A stretch of DNA of 64,000 nt from Adenophora triphylla var. japonica (taxonomy: Eukaryota > Streptophyta > Magnoliopsida > Asterales > Campanulaceae): the NCBI GenBank assembly GCA_022495995.1, contig JAFEMH010001367.1:124001-188000 (forward strand), read 5' to 3'. Both the position numbers and the translations under genes were made by a program. Below, in pieces: positions 11,497 to 23,441 of the stretch. Every line of letters begins with the position of its first letter. Position 1 is the first letter of the stretch. The notes beneath the pieces are model-generated. The model made no database searches and was not told the DNA's origin. It saw only the letters and a program-made list of their open reading frames with translations.

Positions 11497-12778
11497 TGAT
11501 AGGCTAAAGTCGCACGCCTACAAATTAGTACCAAGACTCGGCTACTAATAATGTAATTAGGGTAAGTCAGGATCGATCAACGAAGAACAGTGATTATTTG
11601 CGAATAGTCACTTGACCAGATTGGGGGTTTAATTGAGATTTTTAATTAATTCCTAAGATGGGAAAAATAAACTAAGTGTTTGAAACAATAATTTAAAGAA
11701 ACTTCAGACTTGATACTGTCACCGGATTTTAATTCTAATATCACTGATAATTCTTTTCACCGTAAATTTTATTCACTTGATTACGAGATGTATTTCAATC
11801 TCTGTCTCTTCTTTCAGTTTAGTTTATAGCAGTGACACACTCACTATAAACCCTAATTAAAATTAAACCTAAACAGGCACAGAAAAGGTCTAAATATTAA
11901 TTGATGATGTTTTAAGAGACTAAAATCAAGAACGCTTTCTACGGTTAATTAGATAATCGTCTAATCTTGCCTACTTCCCAAATTGCTATGACACATACAC
12001 AATTCGTGAAGATGCTACAATGAAAATCCTAATTCTGGCACAGAACGAGTAATCTAGCAAAGATTAATAAAGAGGACAAGTGAATTGGCCAAATCCACAA
12101 ACCCTAGAAATCAATCTAAATCAATACAAGCAAGATTATGAACAAGAATTAATTAGGAAGAAGAAATACCTCAATAGAAATAAAAATCTGGATCAAGATC
12201 TCAAATCCAAAGTAATGGAAGTTCAAGCTTCCATGAATGTTCAAGCCTTCAAAAGTTTCTTAGAGAGAAAACCCTAAAAATAATAAAAAAAATAAGAACT
12301 CCCCTAACAAAATTCTAAAAGAAGTATTTATACTCCTCCAATTAATAAACCTAAAACAAAAAAAAAATGAAAAAGGAAAAAGATATTAAATTCCAATCCA
12401 ATTCTTGGTCCGGTCAACTGTTGAATATCTCGGTCAATGCTCCAGCCTGGACTTCACGTACAATTTTAGTTTCCCAATTTCTTTCTTCTACTTTGGTCAT
12501 CCAAGTTCCCATAATTTCATTCTGGTTACTGAACTTTCTCACTCTGCAGTTTGGTCCCTGTAGTTTCCTATTTTTCAGCTTTATCCTCAGCATTAGAAAA
12601 TTTCCGTAGAAAAATCATAAACTCTCTAAAAATAGCCTCAAAATACAATGATTTTCCTACCAACTCACCAATTCAATATCTACTCGAAATTACATCAAAA
12701 CTAGTCTTGATTACATCAAAATAAGGATAAAATGGCTAGAAAATTAGGGAATTACATATGCTGAAATCCACCACATCA
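11497..12778 (-). repeat. Element C LTR b (1282 bp, middle)
   Basis: The middle LTR is shared by the two tandem units. It closely matches LTRs a and c, with the TATA box complement at 12325-12332. Confidence 0.9.
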
Positions 12779-13100
12779 AATTCCCCCACACTTAGACCAT
12801 TACTCGTCTCTAAGTAATATCCTAATCCCACTCTAAATCGCTGGTCTAAACAGATAGCATGAGAGGAAAATGATCCCTAATCTCCTCTAATCCACCAATT
12901 CAAATCAATGAACGATAACAGTCATCGGGGAAATTAGAGATTCCGTCTCCTTATAACACCAAAATATCAACAATGAAAATAATGACCATAGTTTGATACC
13001 AACTCCCATAATAAATGGTATCCAAACTAAGGCCCACACACATACAAGCCAAGGGGAACTAAATATGTCCTATGTTTTACCTACGCTTGGCTCACACTAC
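12779..13100 (-). other. Element C internal region 2, left part
   Basis: 322 bp that repeat the start of internal region 1. It is cut by element B within CACACTAC; the sequence resumes at 25778. The uninterrupted counterpart is at about 9620-9650. Confidence 0.85.
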
Positions 13101-14883
13101 TGTGAATGTGGTGCCCAAGATCGCGCGCTATTTATTTTTTTGTGTTGAACCGCTTTCTCGTGTAAGGGGGTCACCGCCTCACATCGGTTTGAAAACATCC
13201 GGTTTAAATTGAAAAACGGAGTTGTCACGCCATTTTGATTTTCTCAAAACTTTGAAAAAAAGGAGTTGAGTCCGGAGGTTAAGTTACCTCTTGGGAAGAA
13301 CGGATCGTCGTTCACCCAAGGAACCTTGCCGAAGCAAGTCTTCCAAGATCCGATTTTCATGCTTGCCTTTTTATTTACGTGTATGGGATGTGTTTTAGTA
13401 AATGAGGGAATGTGCCAAGTAGTCTTCCGGACATATAAATCATGAGTTGGTTATCGCTCGGGATTTCTTGGATTTTGATATGTTCGGGACTTTTTGGTTC
13501 CGTTCTCATCTTGGACTTACGATCATCATTATGAGACCTTGGGTCACATGTGATCAAGATAGGGACACCTTTTTTATAGTCCAAGGATGAGACTCTTTAG
13601 AAAGGAAGGACATTTGCCCATCAATCCTACATGTTGAGACGATTTGAGCTTAGTCGGGACATTTATGCTCGTCTCAAGTGATGATCAGAGATGTAGGGGC
13701 TCAAGTTCATCCTTTTCTAAAGGGATATCCGGCTATGGCATCTTTATGTGGAGGAAATGATGTAAAGATAGGACCTTTACACCATTACACTCCAAGAGAT
13801 ACTTCAAGTACCAAAGGAGGACTAAGGGATGGGTATAAAGATTGGATCTTTATACTCATCATATGCCTTTTTGTGCCTTAAGAAGGTCACTAGGCAATCC
13901 TTGGAGAGTGATCCAACCATGAGGGACATGGGGAATGCATTTTTAAAGTAAAGATGACATTTTTATGCTAACATATGTAATGAACATGATGCAAGCTAAG
14001 ACTAGGAATGTAAAGGGAGGACCTTTATGGCTTTCCTATGTCCTTTAAGAACCATTTAGGTGGACAATTCTTGGAAGCAAGGTCTATGGGAAGGGGGATG
14101 ACATTCATGAATAAAGATGACATTTTTAATGTAAAAGATGATATTTTTATATGAAAAAGATGCTATTTTCACATCATCATGTGAGAGATCCACCCTAGAA
14201 TAAGCCATTTGAGGTCTTATTGTTCATCCTTGGGATGGATCTTCTATGAATCTCATGTGATAGGGGAATGGGGGTATTATGATCTACATGACTAAAGACT
14301 TGATTTTTATAGCAACAAATCAAATATAAAGCAAGTAGATAGCAATATAAATAGCAAAGATCAATATAGCAAGTATGACAAGTATATTTTAAAGAGAAGA
14401 GGAGGAGAGGTTACCAATGGTGGTGTTCCTCTATCTCCCTTGAAGATTTCCTAAGAAAGGATCAACTTTGGAGAGGTTTTGAAGAGGAGGGAGGTGATTT
14501 TGGGAGGCTTTTGTTCTCTGGAAATTCGTGGCTGTATTTTGGCAGAGTAACAGTGCCAAAAATTATATCTCAAAATGGATAGAGGAGGCCTCTATTTATA
14601 GGCAGTTTGGTGATGGCTAATAAAGCCGTGCGGCTGTAACCTTTGGCTAATGAAGCCGTGCGGTCTTATCCATTAGTGACTCAGCCTATTTTTAGAATCA
14701 TGCAAGGTGGCCTTCTAGAAGGTCTTTTCCAGCGAGGGACTACGTGGAATTTTAATTCCTAACAAGTCCTTTTCCCCTCGAAAGGTTTGGAAAAGTTCCG
14801 AAATTGCCCCTGAACTTTAGGAAGATCTGGGAAATTGCCGGGAAACTTAACCGGAAGGCATGAGCCAGATTTGGGTACTTACA
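13101..14883 (-). repeat. Element B 3' LTR (1783 bp)
   Basis: The left copy of the LTR pair. TATTTATA at 14593-14600 (TATAAATA on -) lies just downstream, in transcription sense, of two AGCCGTGCGGCT-type near-palindromes (14624-14635 and about 14654). It lacks the 0.55-kb module found in the other LTR. Confidence 0.9.
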
Positions 14884-14894
14884 GAAGCCCCTCG
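14884..14894 (-). other. Polypurine tract of element B
   Basis: CGAGGGGCTTC on the - strand directly before the 3' LTR. The identical tract precedes the 3' LTR of element F (44397-44407). Confidence 0.8.
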
Positions 14895-15290
14895 GCAATG
14901 TCACTTGCAGGGCGAGTGGGGTTGTCGATAAAAAAAAGGATTCAATCTGGCGAACTGCCGAGACGAATTGGGTGACTAAGGTGGTCGAGTGGCTGAACCT
15001 TTGGAAAGCTACCTACGTATCCCGGAGGAATCAAGCCATAATCGTAGTTCGGAAAAGATCCGCTGGGGAAAGGGGTGTGATATGTGACAAATTGGTTGAA
15101 CCTAAAGTAGGCTACCTACGTATCCTGGAGGAATCAAGCCAGGTCGTAGTTCGGGATCCACTGGGGAATGACGAAGAGAAACTGGTCCCTTGCATAGGGA
15201 AATGGGAGGAAAGTGACCTAGGAGGTCAAGTGACTGATCCTACTGGGGATATGCTAGATGAAGGAGGTGACCAATGTGGTTGGATATCTG
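14895..15290 (-). other. Element B 3' region with short repeats, no gene
   Basis: It holds two copies of a block around TACCTACGTATCCxGGAGGAA. The one open frame here (14972-15301 +) is antisense to the element and matches the repeats, so I do not count it as a gene. Confidence 0.6.
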
Positions 15291-15560
15291 GACCTCTCTG
15301 AGGGGCTACTTTACCACTGGGGAGTGATGAAGGAAGGTAGAGACCAATGTGGTCGGATGGCTGGACCTTTATGAAAGGCTACCTCACTAATGAGGAGTGA
15401 TGAATGAAAAGGGTAACCAATGTGATCGGATGGCTGGACCTTTTATGAAAGGCTACCTCACAACTGAGGAGTGATGAATGAAAAGGGTGACCAATGTGGT
15501 CGGATGGTTGGACCTTTTATGAAAGGCTACCTACGTATTCCGGAGGAATCAAGCCTTAGT
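15290..15560. repeat. Tandem repeat, about 75-80 bp unit, about 4 copies
   Basis: Units share GGATGGCTGGACCTTTTATG and GGCTACCTCAC. They lie in the 3' untranslated part of element B. Confidence 0.8.
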
Positions 15561-15619
15561 CGTAGTTCAAGTCTCACTAGATAGTTAGGAACACTATCTA
15601 GGATCCTTGAGGCTTTGAC

Positions 15620-15755
15620 GATTAATGGAGGAGTCACCTGATTGACACTTAATGGAGGTTGTCACCTTATTGACAATTAATGGAGGTTGTCACCTGATTT
15701 GACAATTAATAGAGGTTGTCACCTGATCGATAATTAATGGAGGTTGTCACCTGGG
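15620..15755. repeat. Tandem repeat, about 34 bp unit, about 4-5 copies
   Basis: Units share AATGGAGGTTGTCACCTGAT. Confidence 0.8.
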
Positions 15756-16550
15756 GAAACTAAAGCTTAAGTCACTATCGAGGAGATAGAGGCAGCTGAA
15801 TTTGAAAAAACTGAAGCGTACTTCACTATCTATGAGATATAGGTAGCTAAAGTTCGAAAACTTGAGCGTACTTCACTATCTATGAGATAGAGGTAGCTAA
15901 AGTTTGGAGAAACTGAAGCGTACTTCACTATCTAGGAGATAGAGGTGGCTTGAGTTTGGAGAAACTGAAGCGTACTTCACTATCTATGGGATAGAGGTAG
16001 CTAAAGTTTAGAGAAACTGAAGCGTACTTCACTATCTATAGGATAGAGGTAGCTAAAGTTTGGAAAAACTGAAGCGTACTTCACTATCTATGGGATAGAG
16101 GTAGCTAAAGTTGGAAAACTAAATCGTACTTCACTATCTAGGAGATAGAGGTGGCTTGAGTTTGGAGAAACTGAAGCGTACTTCACTATCTATGGGATAG
16201 AGGTAGCTAAAGTTTAGAGAAACTGAAGCGTACTTCACTATCTATGGAATAGAGGTAGCTAAAGTTTGGAGAAATTGAAACGTACTTCACTATCTATGAG
16301 ATAGAGGTAGCTAAAGTTTGGAGAAACTAAAGCGTACTTCACTATCTATGGGATAGAGGTAGCTAAAGTTTGGAGAAACTGAAGCGTACTTCACTATCTA
16401 TGGGATAGAGGTAGCTAAAGTTTGAAAAACTAAAGCGTACTTCACTATCTCTTTCGAACTAGAGATAGAGGTAGCAAAAGTTTGAAAAACTAAAGCGTAC
16501 TTCACTATCTCTTTCGAACTAGAGATAGAGGTAGCTGAAGTTGAATATTG
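15756..16550. repeat. Tandem repeat, about 57 bp unit, about 14 copies
   Basis: Units read about GAAGCGTACTTCACTATCTA, then GGATAGAGGTAGCTAAAG. Each holds an inverted pair (CTATCTATGGGATAG) able to form a small hairpin. This is typical satellite-like content of Tat/Ogre 3' regions. Confidence 0.9.
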
Positions 16551-16599
16551 ACAACTCGGGGGCTGTTTCTTTATTTGATTTAATTCTAACAGAGATATA

Positions 16600-17105
16600 G
16601 GAGATTTTTGGGAGAAATTTATACGATTTGGGAAATTTATACGGTCTTTCGGACCGGGTAATTTAAAGCCTTCCGAGCTATGGATAATGATTTGGAAAAT
16701 TTATACGGTCTTCCGGACCGGATAATTTAAAGCCTTCCGGGCTACGGATAATAATCTTGGGGAAAATGTTATCCCATTTGGCGATAACGGAGATTTCGAG
16801 AGAGGTCGAAATGTTATTCCTTCATTTGAGAATAACGGAGATCGCGAGAGATAGCGAAATGTTATTCTTTTATTCGGGAATAACGGAGAATTTTTTTGGT
16901 AAGAAACGTTATTCTATTTGGAGATAACAGAAGGACTTCCCGGAGGAAACGTTATCCCAGTTAGCGATAACGGAAGATTTTTCGGAGGAAACTTTATCCC
17001 CATTTGGCGATAACTGAGTTTTCCCGGAGGAGACATTATCCCATTTGGCGATAATGAAATTTTCCCGGAGGAGACGTTATCCCATTTGGCGATAACGGGA
17101 AAATT
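16600..17105. repeat. Diverged tandem repeat around GATAACGGA / CGTTATC
   Basis: About seven units of roughly 55-60 bp alternate GATAACGGAGA with its near complement (GTTATCCCATTTGGCGATAAC), so each unit can fold back. The first two units (16610-16760) carry a related CGGTCTTCCGGACCGG palindrome. Confidence 0.8.
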
Positions 17106-19598
17106 TTGGGCAAAAGTATTTCCTATTTTGATTTGGTAATTAATTAAGGTTATTTTTCTTTGTGCATGTCACATAAGCCAAGGGATGACTCTTTTGCGGA
17201 AAGGCAATGTGAGGGATTTGATGAAAGAATGGGTTTGGTTGCATGTGTTTGGGAACTGTTTGAGACAGGTTTCAAGCAGGTGGGGTTGTATCCCTTGGAT
17301 GCGGAATGAGCTGCTGCTGTTGCTGTTGCTGAGATGTTGTCAACGTGGACCAGGATTCCTTCTTGGGCTGATACTGGGTTTAGACCTCGAGTTTTGATTG
17401 GCACCTGAAGCTGACGTTGATAGGCTTTTATAACCAAAGACTTAAAGCAAAGGTCAAAGTGACCAAACCTCTCCTCTGAGGGTGGATGTGACTCATTGAA
17501 GCCCCGGTCTGAGGGAAAAAATTCTGCAAAGCCCCAGGTTCTATTAAAGCGAGGAAAAGATCTTTTCATTGGCAAAGCCCCGGTTTGATGAACTGAATAG
17601 GCAAAGTTTAGATTTTGAAGAAGTGATTTGGCAGAGCCCCAATCTTATGACCTAGCAACAGTCCCAATCTGATTGGTACTGCAAAAGTGATCCCGAGGTT
17701 GATCTGACCAAAACTGAATCCATCTAGGGACCTAGTGAAGAACCCGATGCGGACCCCAAAAATGGCTAAAGAAGCCCCAATTTAAAGAAATGGCTTGGCA
17801 AAGCCCCAACCTTGAAGAGTTTCAAGACAGCCCTAATGCGAATTTGTAGTAGAAGAGAGAAAAACCTATCCTTTCGTATTTACTTCCTTATTTTCTTTAG
17901 TCACTCAGTCAACCTTAAGAAGATGTGGACGAAGAGAAAATTTTTAGGAATATATATACATGCAGGGGCATATTTTTCGAAAGGTGGGAATAGATCCCGA
18001 TTTCGTGTTATTTTGATGGCCTTATTCGACGTAGGCACAAAAAAAAAACTCGCTTTAGGTTTGACTCTTTTGAGAGAGTATAAGCGTAGAAAGGTTTGTA
18101 AAAGTGTATGGAAGCCCCTCTGACAGAAAATCAGTGTTTAGCACTATTTTTCCTAAGATGTAGAAAGAGAAGACTTGTCAAGACATCTGAAAACTTGTTT
18201 TATTTACAATGATCACAAGATTGCTTAAAACCCTTTATTAATGTTCGGATTATTCAACCACTAATCTCGATATGAACAAACATTTTGATTAATCATGAGG
18301 ATAAAGTCAACCAGTGTCATGGATCAAGGTTGGCTGGGTGTGAAAGAAAGGTCTGTGTATAGAGAGGTCACTAATGAGACCTGGTTTTCTGGGATTTGAA
18401 TGTGCTTATGACCAGACCATTTTTGGTTGCCTACATTCCCCTCATTGTGAGGAGCTCAGGTCGCCGTAGTTCGGCTTCGGCTGAACTGTGTTTGGTTTTG
18501 GGAAATGGAATTTGTGGTTCCTTTAGTGAAAAGGCTCGGATGAGAAGGTTGGACGATGAGGCATGGGCCTCGGGATGATTCCTTGACCAAGTCATTTTTG
18601 GACGGCTGCTTCAATTGCTTCTTGATTTTTATCTTTCATTGGGACAGAAAGGATTCGCATATGCCTAAAGGCTTATGAAATGTCTCTGCCTTTGCTTTGA
18701 CCGCTTCATTGTTATCGACAACATCTGTTCTTCGAGCTTTGATTTTGCCCATCCGTCAAGCTTTTGATTGGCGATGCTGGGTCCTTGGCCTTTTTTTTTA
18801 TATGCAACCCTGTTTTTTGCCTAGACCGTCCCTTTCAGGGTTTTCAGCCTAGCTGGGTATTACTCTTTTTGCACTATATTTTTCTCTTTTTTTTTCTCTT
18901 ATTTTTTTTACGTGCAACCGTGTTTTTTTCCTAGACAACCCTTTACAAGGTTTTTAGCCTAGCTAGGTATTACTCTTTTTGCACTATTATTATTATATAT
19001 TTTTATTATTATTATTTTTTTTAGCACATGAGAGCCAAGGCGAGCCCCTGCTTGAATTTTCTTGATATCCTTGAGGTCGAAGGCAAGCTCCTAGGTTGTT
19101 GCCGACATGGGGTCAATCTTTTGAAGCTGAGTGGCCTATTGTTGTTCCTAGATGTTACCGCCATCGTTGACTTGGTCAAGGTGATGATGAGGACATGATT
19201 TGGGAGGCGTATGGCTTGGATGAAGGCTTTTGTGAGGTAAGGGAAAGTGTATGGCTTGATGGAGGCCTTTTGTGGGATGAGGAAAGTGTATGGGGAAGGC
19301 ATTAGTTGACTTTCTCACACCGATTAATCGGAACGTTAATTATTTCGAGAGATTATTTGTTGAGCAATGGAAGTGATCATATAAAATAAAACCATTTCAT
19401 TAAATGTAATGTAGGTGTGCAAATAATGTCTTAAGTCTAGCAAGAAAAGAAGAAGACTCTTTTAGAGAAGATTTAAGATTAATTACAATGCCCAAGGAGG
19501 ACTTGATTGAAAGAGAAAAGTACTAGAACCTACGAAAGTTGACTGAGAGACTATTTTATTTCTTAATCTTGCTTAAGGATAGGTAATCCCTAGCCTAG
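17106..19598 (-). other. Element B 3' non-coding region, no pol
   Basis: Protease, reverse transcriptase and integrase would be expected here; I see none in either strand. There are repeated AAAGCCCC-type blocks (17500-17830), two copies of a TTTTTGCCTAGAC...TTTTCAGCCTAGCTGGGTATTAC block (18800-18990) and an AT-rich stretch near 19000. Short open frames lack any recognised domain. Confidence 0.6.
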
Positions 19599-20426
19599 CT
19601 ACTCTTCACTGGTTGGACTGCCAGAACACTTGAGCTTTCCATCGTCGATCAACCCTTTGACTTCTTTCTTCACAGTCAGACACTTGTCATAACAGATGTG
19701 TGCCTTTGGCAAAGGAGTTGGGTATGAGTTGACTGGCGTTGCTTCCCACTCCATGACACTCATGTTGGCATTGCTTGGGGAAAGATTGTTAGATACACGC
19801 AGGCATTCGAGCGTCCCATCTTCTATCAGCTTCTGGATCTCATACCTCAAATAGTGACAATCATCAGTGTCGTGTCCGTAGTACTGGTGGAAACGACAAT
19901 GCTTAGACTCATCCAACCGAATGTTGGGGTTCTTGGGCCTCCAATTCTCCAGTGGCTTTATCAGCTTTTCTTTCACTAGTTCTTCCAGCATTTTGCTTAA
20001 AGGCATCTCCACATCGTCATAATGAAGGAAGCGGAGTTTTCGAGGGGCACTGTTGTTCCCAAGACTCGGATTTCCATTGTTCAGTTGGTTCCATTGTTGG
20101 ATCTGTCTGAAAGAGGCTGTGGCCTTTTTTTCTTTGTGAGGAACCGATGCTGAGTTAGGTGCAGTTGCTACTTGGTATTGGTGGTATTGGGTTATGTTTG
20201 AGGCCGGTTGTGTCTTCAGACCCTTCTCAAGCTTAGAATTGGCATTGGCCAAGCGAACTTCGGGGCAAGTTGTCCTATCAGATTTTCTCACTTCGGGCAT
20301 TTGAATTTTGCACGACAGAATCACTTCTTTACTTGGTTCGACATCTTGGATCGAGGGAGTACTGGCACTCATCATGAGATCAAGCTTTTCTTGCATCTGT
20401 TTCACTTGCTCTATCAATATTGCCAC
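19599..20426 (-). pseudogene. gag: Element B gag, C-terminal part
   Basis: 275 residues include the end of a Tat/Ogre-like gag. They include FLHYDDVEMPLSKMLEELV and a CHHC zinc-finger variant C-x2-H-x4-H-x4-C in KHCRFHQYYGHDTDDC, followed by a helical EIQKLIEDG segment. Element F has the matching part (MPLGQVFEALV and KHCAFHNYPGHTTDNC). The central capsid block with the W...F core seen in F at 33895-34250 is missing, so the gene is internally deleted as well as frameshifted relative to its N-terminal part (overlap at 20414-20426). Confidence 0.75.
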
Positions 20427-21076
20427 TGGGGGTCAACGGGAACATTCGAGTTACTGGAACTCGCAACAAGACTCATATCAGTAGAGGGAACCACAGCCGC
20501 AGACTGGTGAAACTGACGGGTGAATTCACTAAGTCCGGTAGGTGACAACTGAAAACTTGAGGCCTCCGAATTTTCTTTTATCCACTCATGATTGTATTGA
20601 GGCGGGTATAGGGGTCTCAAAACATAGCCACATGGCTCAAACTGATTATGTGAAGCTAGAGCATAAACTGGCAGGTACTGCTGAAACTGAGGAACAGGTG
20701 TGATGAAGCCCAATCCGTTCTGGGGAGTTAAGGGCGATGGAGCCCTGATGGCATGGGATGTTGGAAAAGACTGAAGAGGAGTAGTCCTTGGCAAGGGATC
20801 ATATGTGGGTGGAGGAAGGTATTGGCGGTAGTATGGAGGGTATTGGTTATATGACGGAGGGTTTGAGATCACTGTTTCTGGAGTCTCATCTTCGACCATG
20901 ACCAGGAAACTATTAGCCTCAACTGTTACCTGGACTCCATGACGGCGGAGAGCACTGATGAGCATGGTCAGCTACTCTTCTTGAACCTTATGGGCATTTT
21001 TTAAAGCTAGGGCTAACTCTTCCTCTCTAGTCACCGGATTACCCATACCATCACCGTTTTCTGTCATATCTGCCAT
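20412..21076 (-). pseudogene. gag: Element B gag, N-terminal part
   Basis: From an ATG at 21076 the frame reads MADMTENGDGMGNPVTREEE and is stopped by TAG at 20974-20972. It then continues in phase through a Pro/Tyr-rich stretch (for example YPPYYRQYLPPPTYDP) to 20412. A segment RRHGVQVTVEANSFLVMVEDE resembles LRLRGTVAVPQPDGTFVLIEDE of element F gag, so the two N termini are related. The stop and the later frameshift make it non-functional. Confidence 0.65.
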
Positions 21077-21209
21077 TCTAAACCCCTGAGTAAACAAAAC
21101 TGATGATCCTGCTGGACTGTCTGAATCCTGAGGTTTCTGCACTAAAGAGCCACTGACCCGGTATCTTCAACCACTTCTTTCTCGCTGCGGAAAAGAGATA
21201 GGTAAGGTT

Positions 21210-21370
21210 TAGATTTTGGGGTAGGCAAGGTTTAGACTTGGGGGTAGGCAAGGTTTAGACTCGGGGGTAGGCAAGGTTTAGACTTGGAGGTAGGTGAGTT
21301 TTAGACTCGGAGGTAAGTGAGGTTTAGACTCGAAGGTAAGTGGAGTTTAGACTCGGAGGTAAGTGTTTAG
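21210..21370. repeat. Tandem repeat, about 25 bp unit, about 7 copies
   Basis: Units share GGTAGGCAAGGTTTAGACT, drifting to GGTAAGTGAGGTTTAGACT. They lie upstream of gag in element B. Confidence 0.85.
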
Positions 21371-21439
21371 GTTGAAGGCTCAAGTAACATGAACTTATTT
21401 CTTAAATTTTACTTAAAACACGTTTTCTCCTAATCCTAA

Positions 21440-21810
21440 CTGGTCGGAGAAGAATTAGACCTTGAAAGGTCAAGATTGAAAATTAGACCGTGAGGGTTTT
21501 GACTGGGGATTTGACCATGAAAGGTCGAGATTAAAGATTTGATCATGGAAGGTAGGGATTGCCTATTTGACCATGAAAGATTGATATCGAATTTGACCGT
21601 GACAGGTCTCGGTTGAAGATCGAAGATCAGACCGGGAGGGTCTCGATTGGAAATTTGACCGTGAGAGGTCGGAATCAAAGATTGGGGATTGGACCGTAAA
21701 GGTCATGATTAAAGATTGGAGATCGGACCATGAAGGTCGCGATTGGGGATTTGACCATGAAAGGTCAGGATCGGAAGTCGGAGATCGGACCGTGGGGGTC
21801 TCGATTAGAG
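21440..21810. repeat. Short-period repeat of GACC...GGTC stem-loops
   Basis: About ten units have a GACCGTGAGAGGTC-like inverted pair (GACC and GGTC with a short purine-rich loop) separated by GATTGGGGATT-type spacers. Open frames across it are repeats, not genes. Confidence 0.75.
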
Positions 21811-21858
21811 ATTCCAGAAATAGAACCATGCAATTATGATTCCATTAATTGTTCAAGT

Positions 21859-22060
21859 TTACTTAAAACAGTGTCTTTTATTTATTTCTATTTGGTTGGA
21901 AAAGGGGTTGCCCTTCTTTTTCGCAACTACTCTAGATCCTGAATCAGTGGGTTCTGTCACTACGTCTATAAGCCCCTCGTATTCCACCTGTATTTCGACC
22001 TCCCAGGGTGGATAGCCCCGGACGAGGGTCCTATAGGGCACGCGGATCCCACCGACCGAG
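21859..22060 (-). CDS. Conserved leader segment with open frame, element B copy
   Basis: The frame YRTLVRGYPPWEVEIQ ... GSRVVAKKKGNPFSN aligns without gaps to the leader of element F (32488-32655) over about 50 codons. The DNA is also well conserved (GTCGAAATACAGG, ACGAGGGGCTTATAG, GTTGCGAAAAAGAAG), unlike the surrounding leaders. It lies between the primer site and gag. Some Tat/Ogre elements have an extra frame upstream of gag; this may be its remnant, or a structured RNA signal. I do not recognise a domain. Confidence 0.5.
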
Positions 22061-22279
22061 AGAGAAGAACACTCCTAATGAGTCTAGTGGGTCATAGGAA
22101 CTTTTAACGCGCGAGCGATGCGGATTATAGTTAAGGCAATGCCGAGAAAGTCTCGTCTTTCAGCCTTAACGGAATTTCGGCAGAGTTTCGCTTGCGCGAT
22201 TGACGTTTTGACTTTTTGGCATTGTCCAAGAAGATAATAGGCATGGGTCAGACGGTAAAAGCAGGATGACAAAGTGTCA

Positions 22280-22530
22280 CATTGAACTTTGTTGCATACG
22301 TCGTGCGAGTCAAAGTCAAAGTCAATGCCGGGTCAAGATCTTGCCAATTTTTCCTTGTCGGAATTTCGGCAGAGCTCCGCTTGTGCGAAAGATCTTTGGA
22401 TTTTTGGCACGGACTCGGGCTTGAATCTTACGTATCCCATGCAGGTCAAATTCAAAGTCAATGCCGGAGTCAAGATTCTGCCAATTTTCCTTGTCGGAAT
22501 TTCGGCAGAGTTTCGCTTGCGCGAAGGATC
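22280..22530. repeat. Direct repeat of about 120 bp, 2 to 3 copies
   Basis: Blocks share GTCAAAGTCAATGCCGG, TTGTCGGAATTTCGGCAGAG and CGCTTG(T/C)GCGAA. A partial inverted relative lies at about 22130-22200. Non-coding part of the leader of element B. Confidence 0.7.
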
Positions 22531-23420
22531 CTGACTTCCGTCATGGGCTGAGGTTTGACCTTTACAGGGGTATGCATCTGGGTTATATGACACGTTCTAG
22601 ACCAAAAACCAACCAAAAGTCACGGTTTTAAAATGTGTGACACGGACTGTGCATTGGTCGACACTGGCTACCATGGGGAGTTTGGGGTGATTCCGTGCGC
22701 GCCCGGGAGCATTGTAATACTGTCCGTGACTGCAGCTGAACAACCACCCCGGGTTAAAGGGACGTGCGTGCAAAGTGTACAAGATATATAAGGTGCGCGT
22801 AGTGTACGGTCTCCTAAAAATATTCCTTTTTGAGTTAAAACAGAAATTTTCAGAAATGTGTTTTAAAGGAATGATTTTCGGGACGGGAGAAAATGCAGCA
22901 AGTAAGCACGTAAATTTTTTGGAGCCCGGTCAGTCTTGGAACTGAATAGCCCCAAGCTGCCTAAGCTGCCAGATTAACCTCAAATTTTGTCCTGGTGGAA
23001 TTGCCAATGAAGCCACCCGGCTAGAATTCAAGAAGAATCAAGCCGTACGGCTGCATCAATCAATTTTCCAGGTTCCATTTTCTTTCATATGCAGGTTGTT
23101 CCCTAAATGTTTTGGCACCTCTTCAGCTCCAGAAAGCTTCCTGTTCAATATCCAGAATATGCACAATCCCAAAAACCAACAAGGCATGCAATGTAAGGAA
23201 GAGAAGGCAAGCATGAGAATCGGATCCGCGGCGGAAGGCTAACCCACTCAAAAAAAGCTTTTCTCTTCTTTTTTTTTTTTCGAAAAGATACTGGTACGTG
23301 ACATTGTTAGACCATAGTTTATCCCAGACTCGTGTTAGGAAGCGATAACGGGAAGTTTAATGGTTTCCACCTTTATATCAAGTATCATATTTTTTTTAAA
23401 TGAAAGCTTTTTTGGTTTAG
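22531..23420 (-). other. Element B leader after the primer site
   Basis: Untranslated. It contains the perfect palindrome AGCCGTACGGCT at 23041-23052 and the interrupted relative AGCCACCCGGCT at 23011-23022, the same motif family as upstream of the LTR TATA box. Confidence 0.6.
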
Positions 23421-23438
23421 TCCCCAGCGGAGTCGCCA
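23421..23438 (-). other. Primer-binding site of element B (Arg tRNA type)
   Basis: Reads TGGCGACTCCGCTGGGGA on the - strand, three bases from the LTR. The same 18 bases serve element F (31607-31624). This matches the Arg-tRNA primer site known for Tat/Ogre elements. Confidence 0.85.
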
Positions 23439-23441
23439 AAC

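Noticed and set aside
17150..17575. 141-codon - strand frame in element B
   Set aside because: No recognisable domain; lies in the repeat-rich 3' region without relation to gag or pol.
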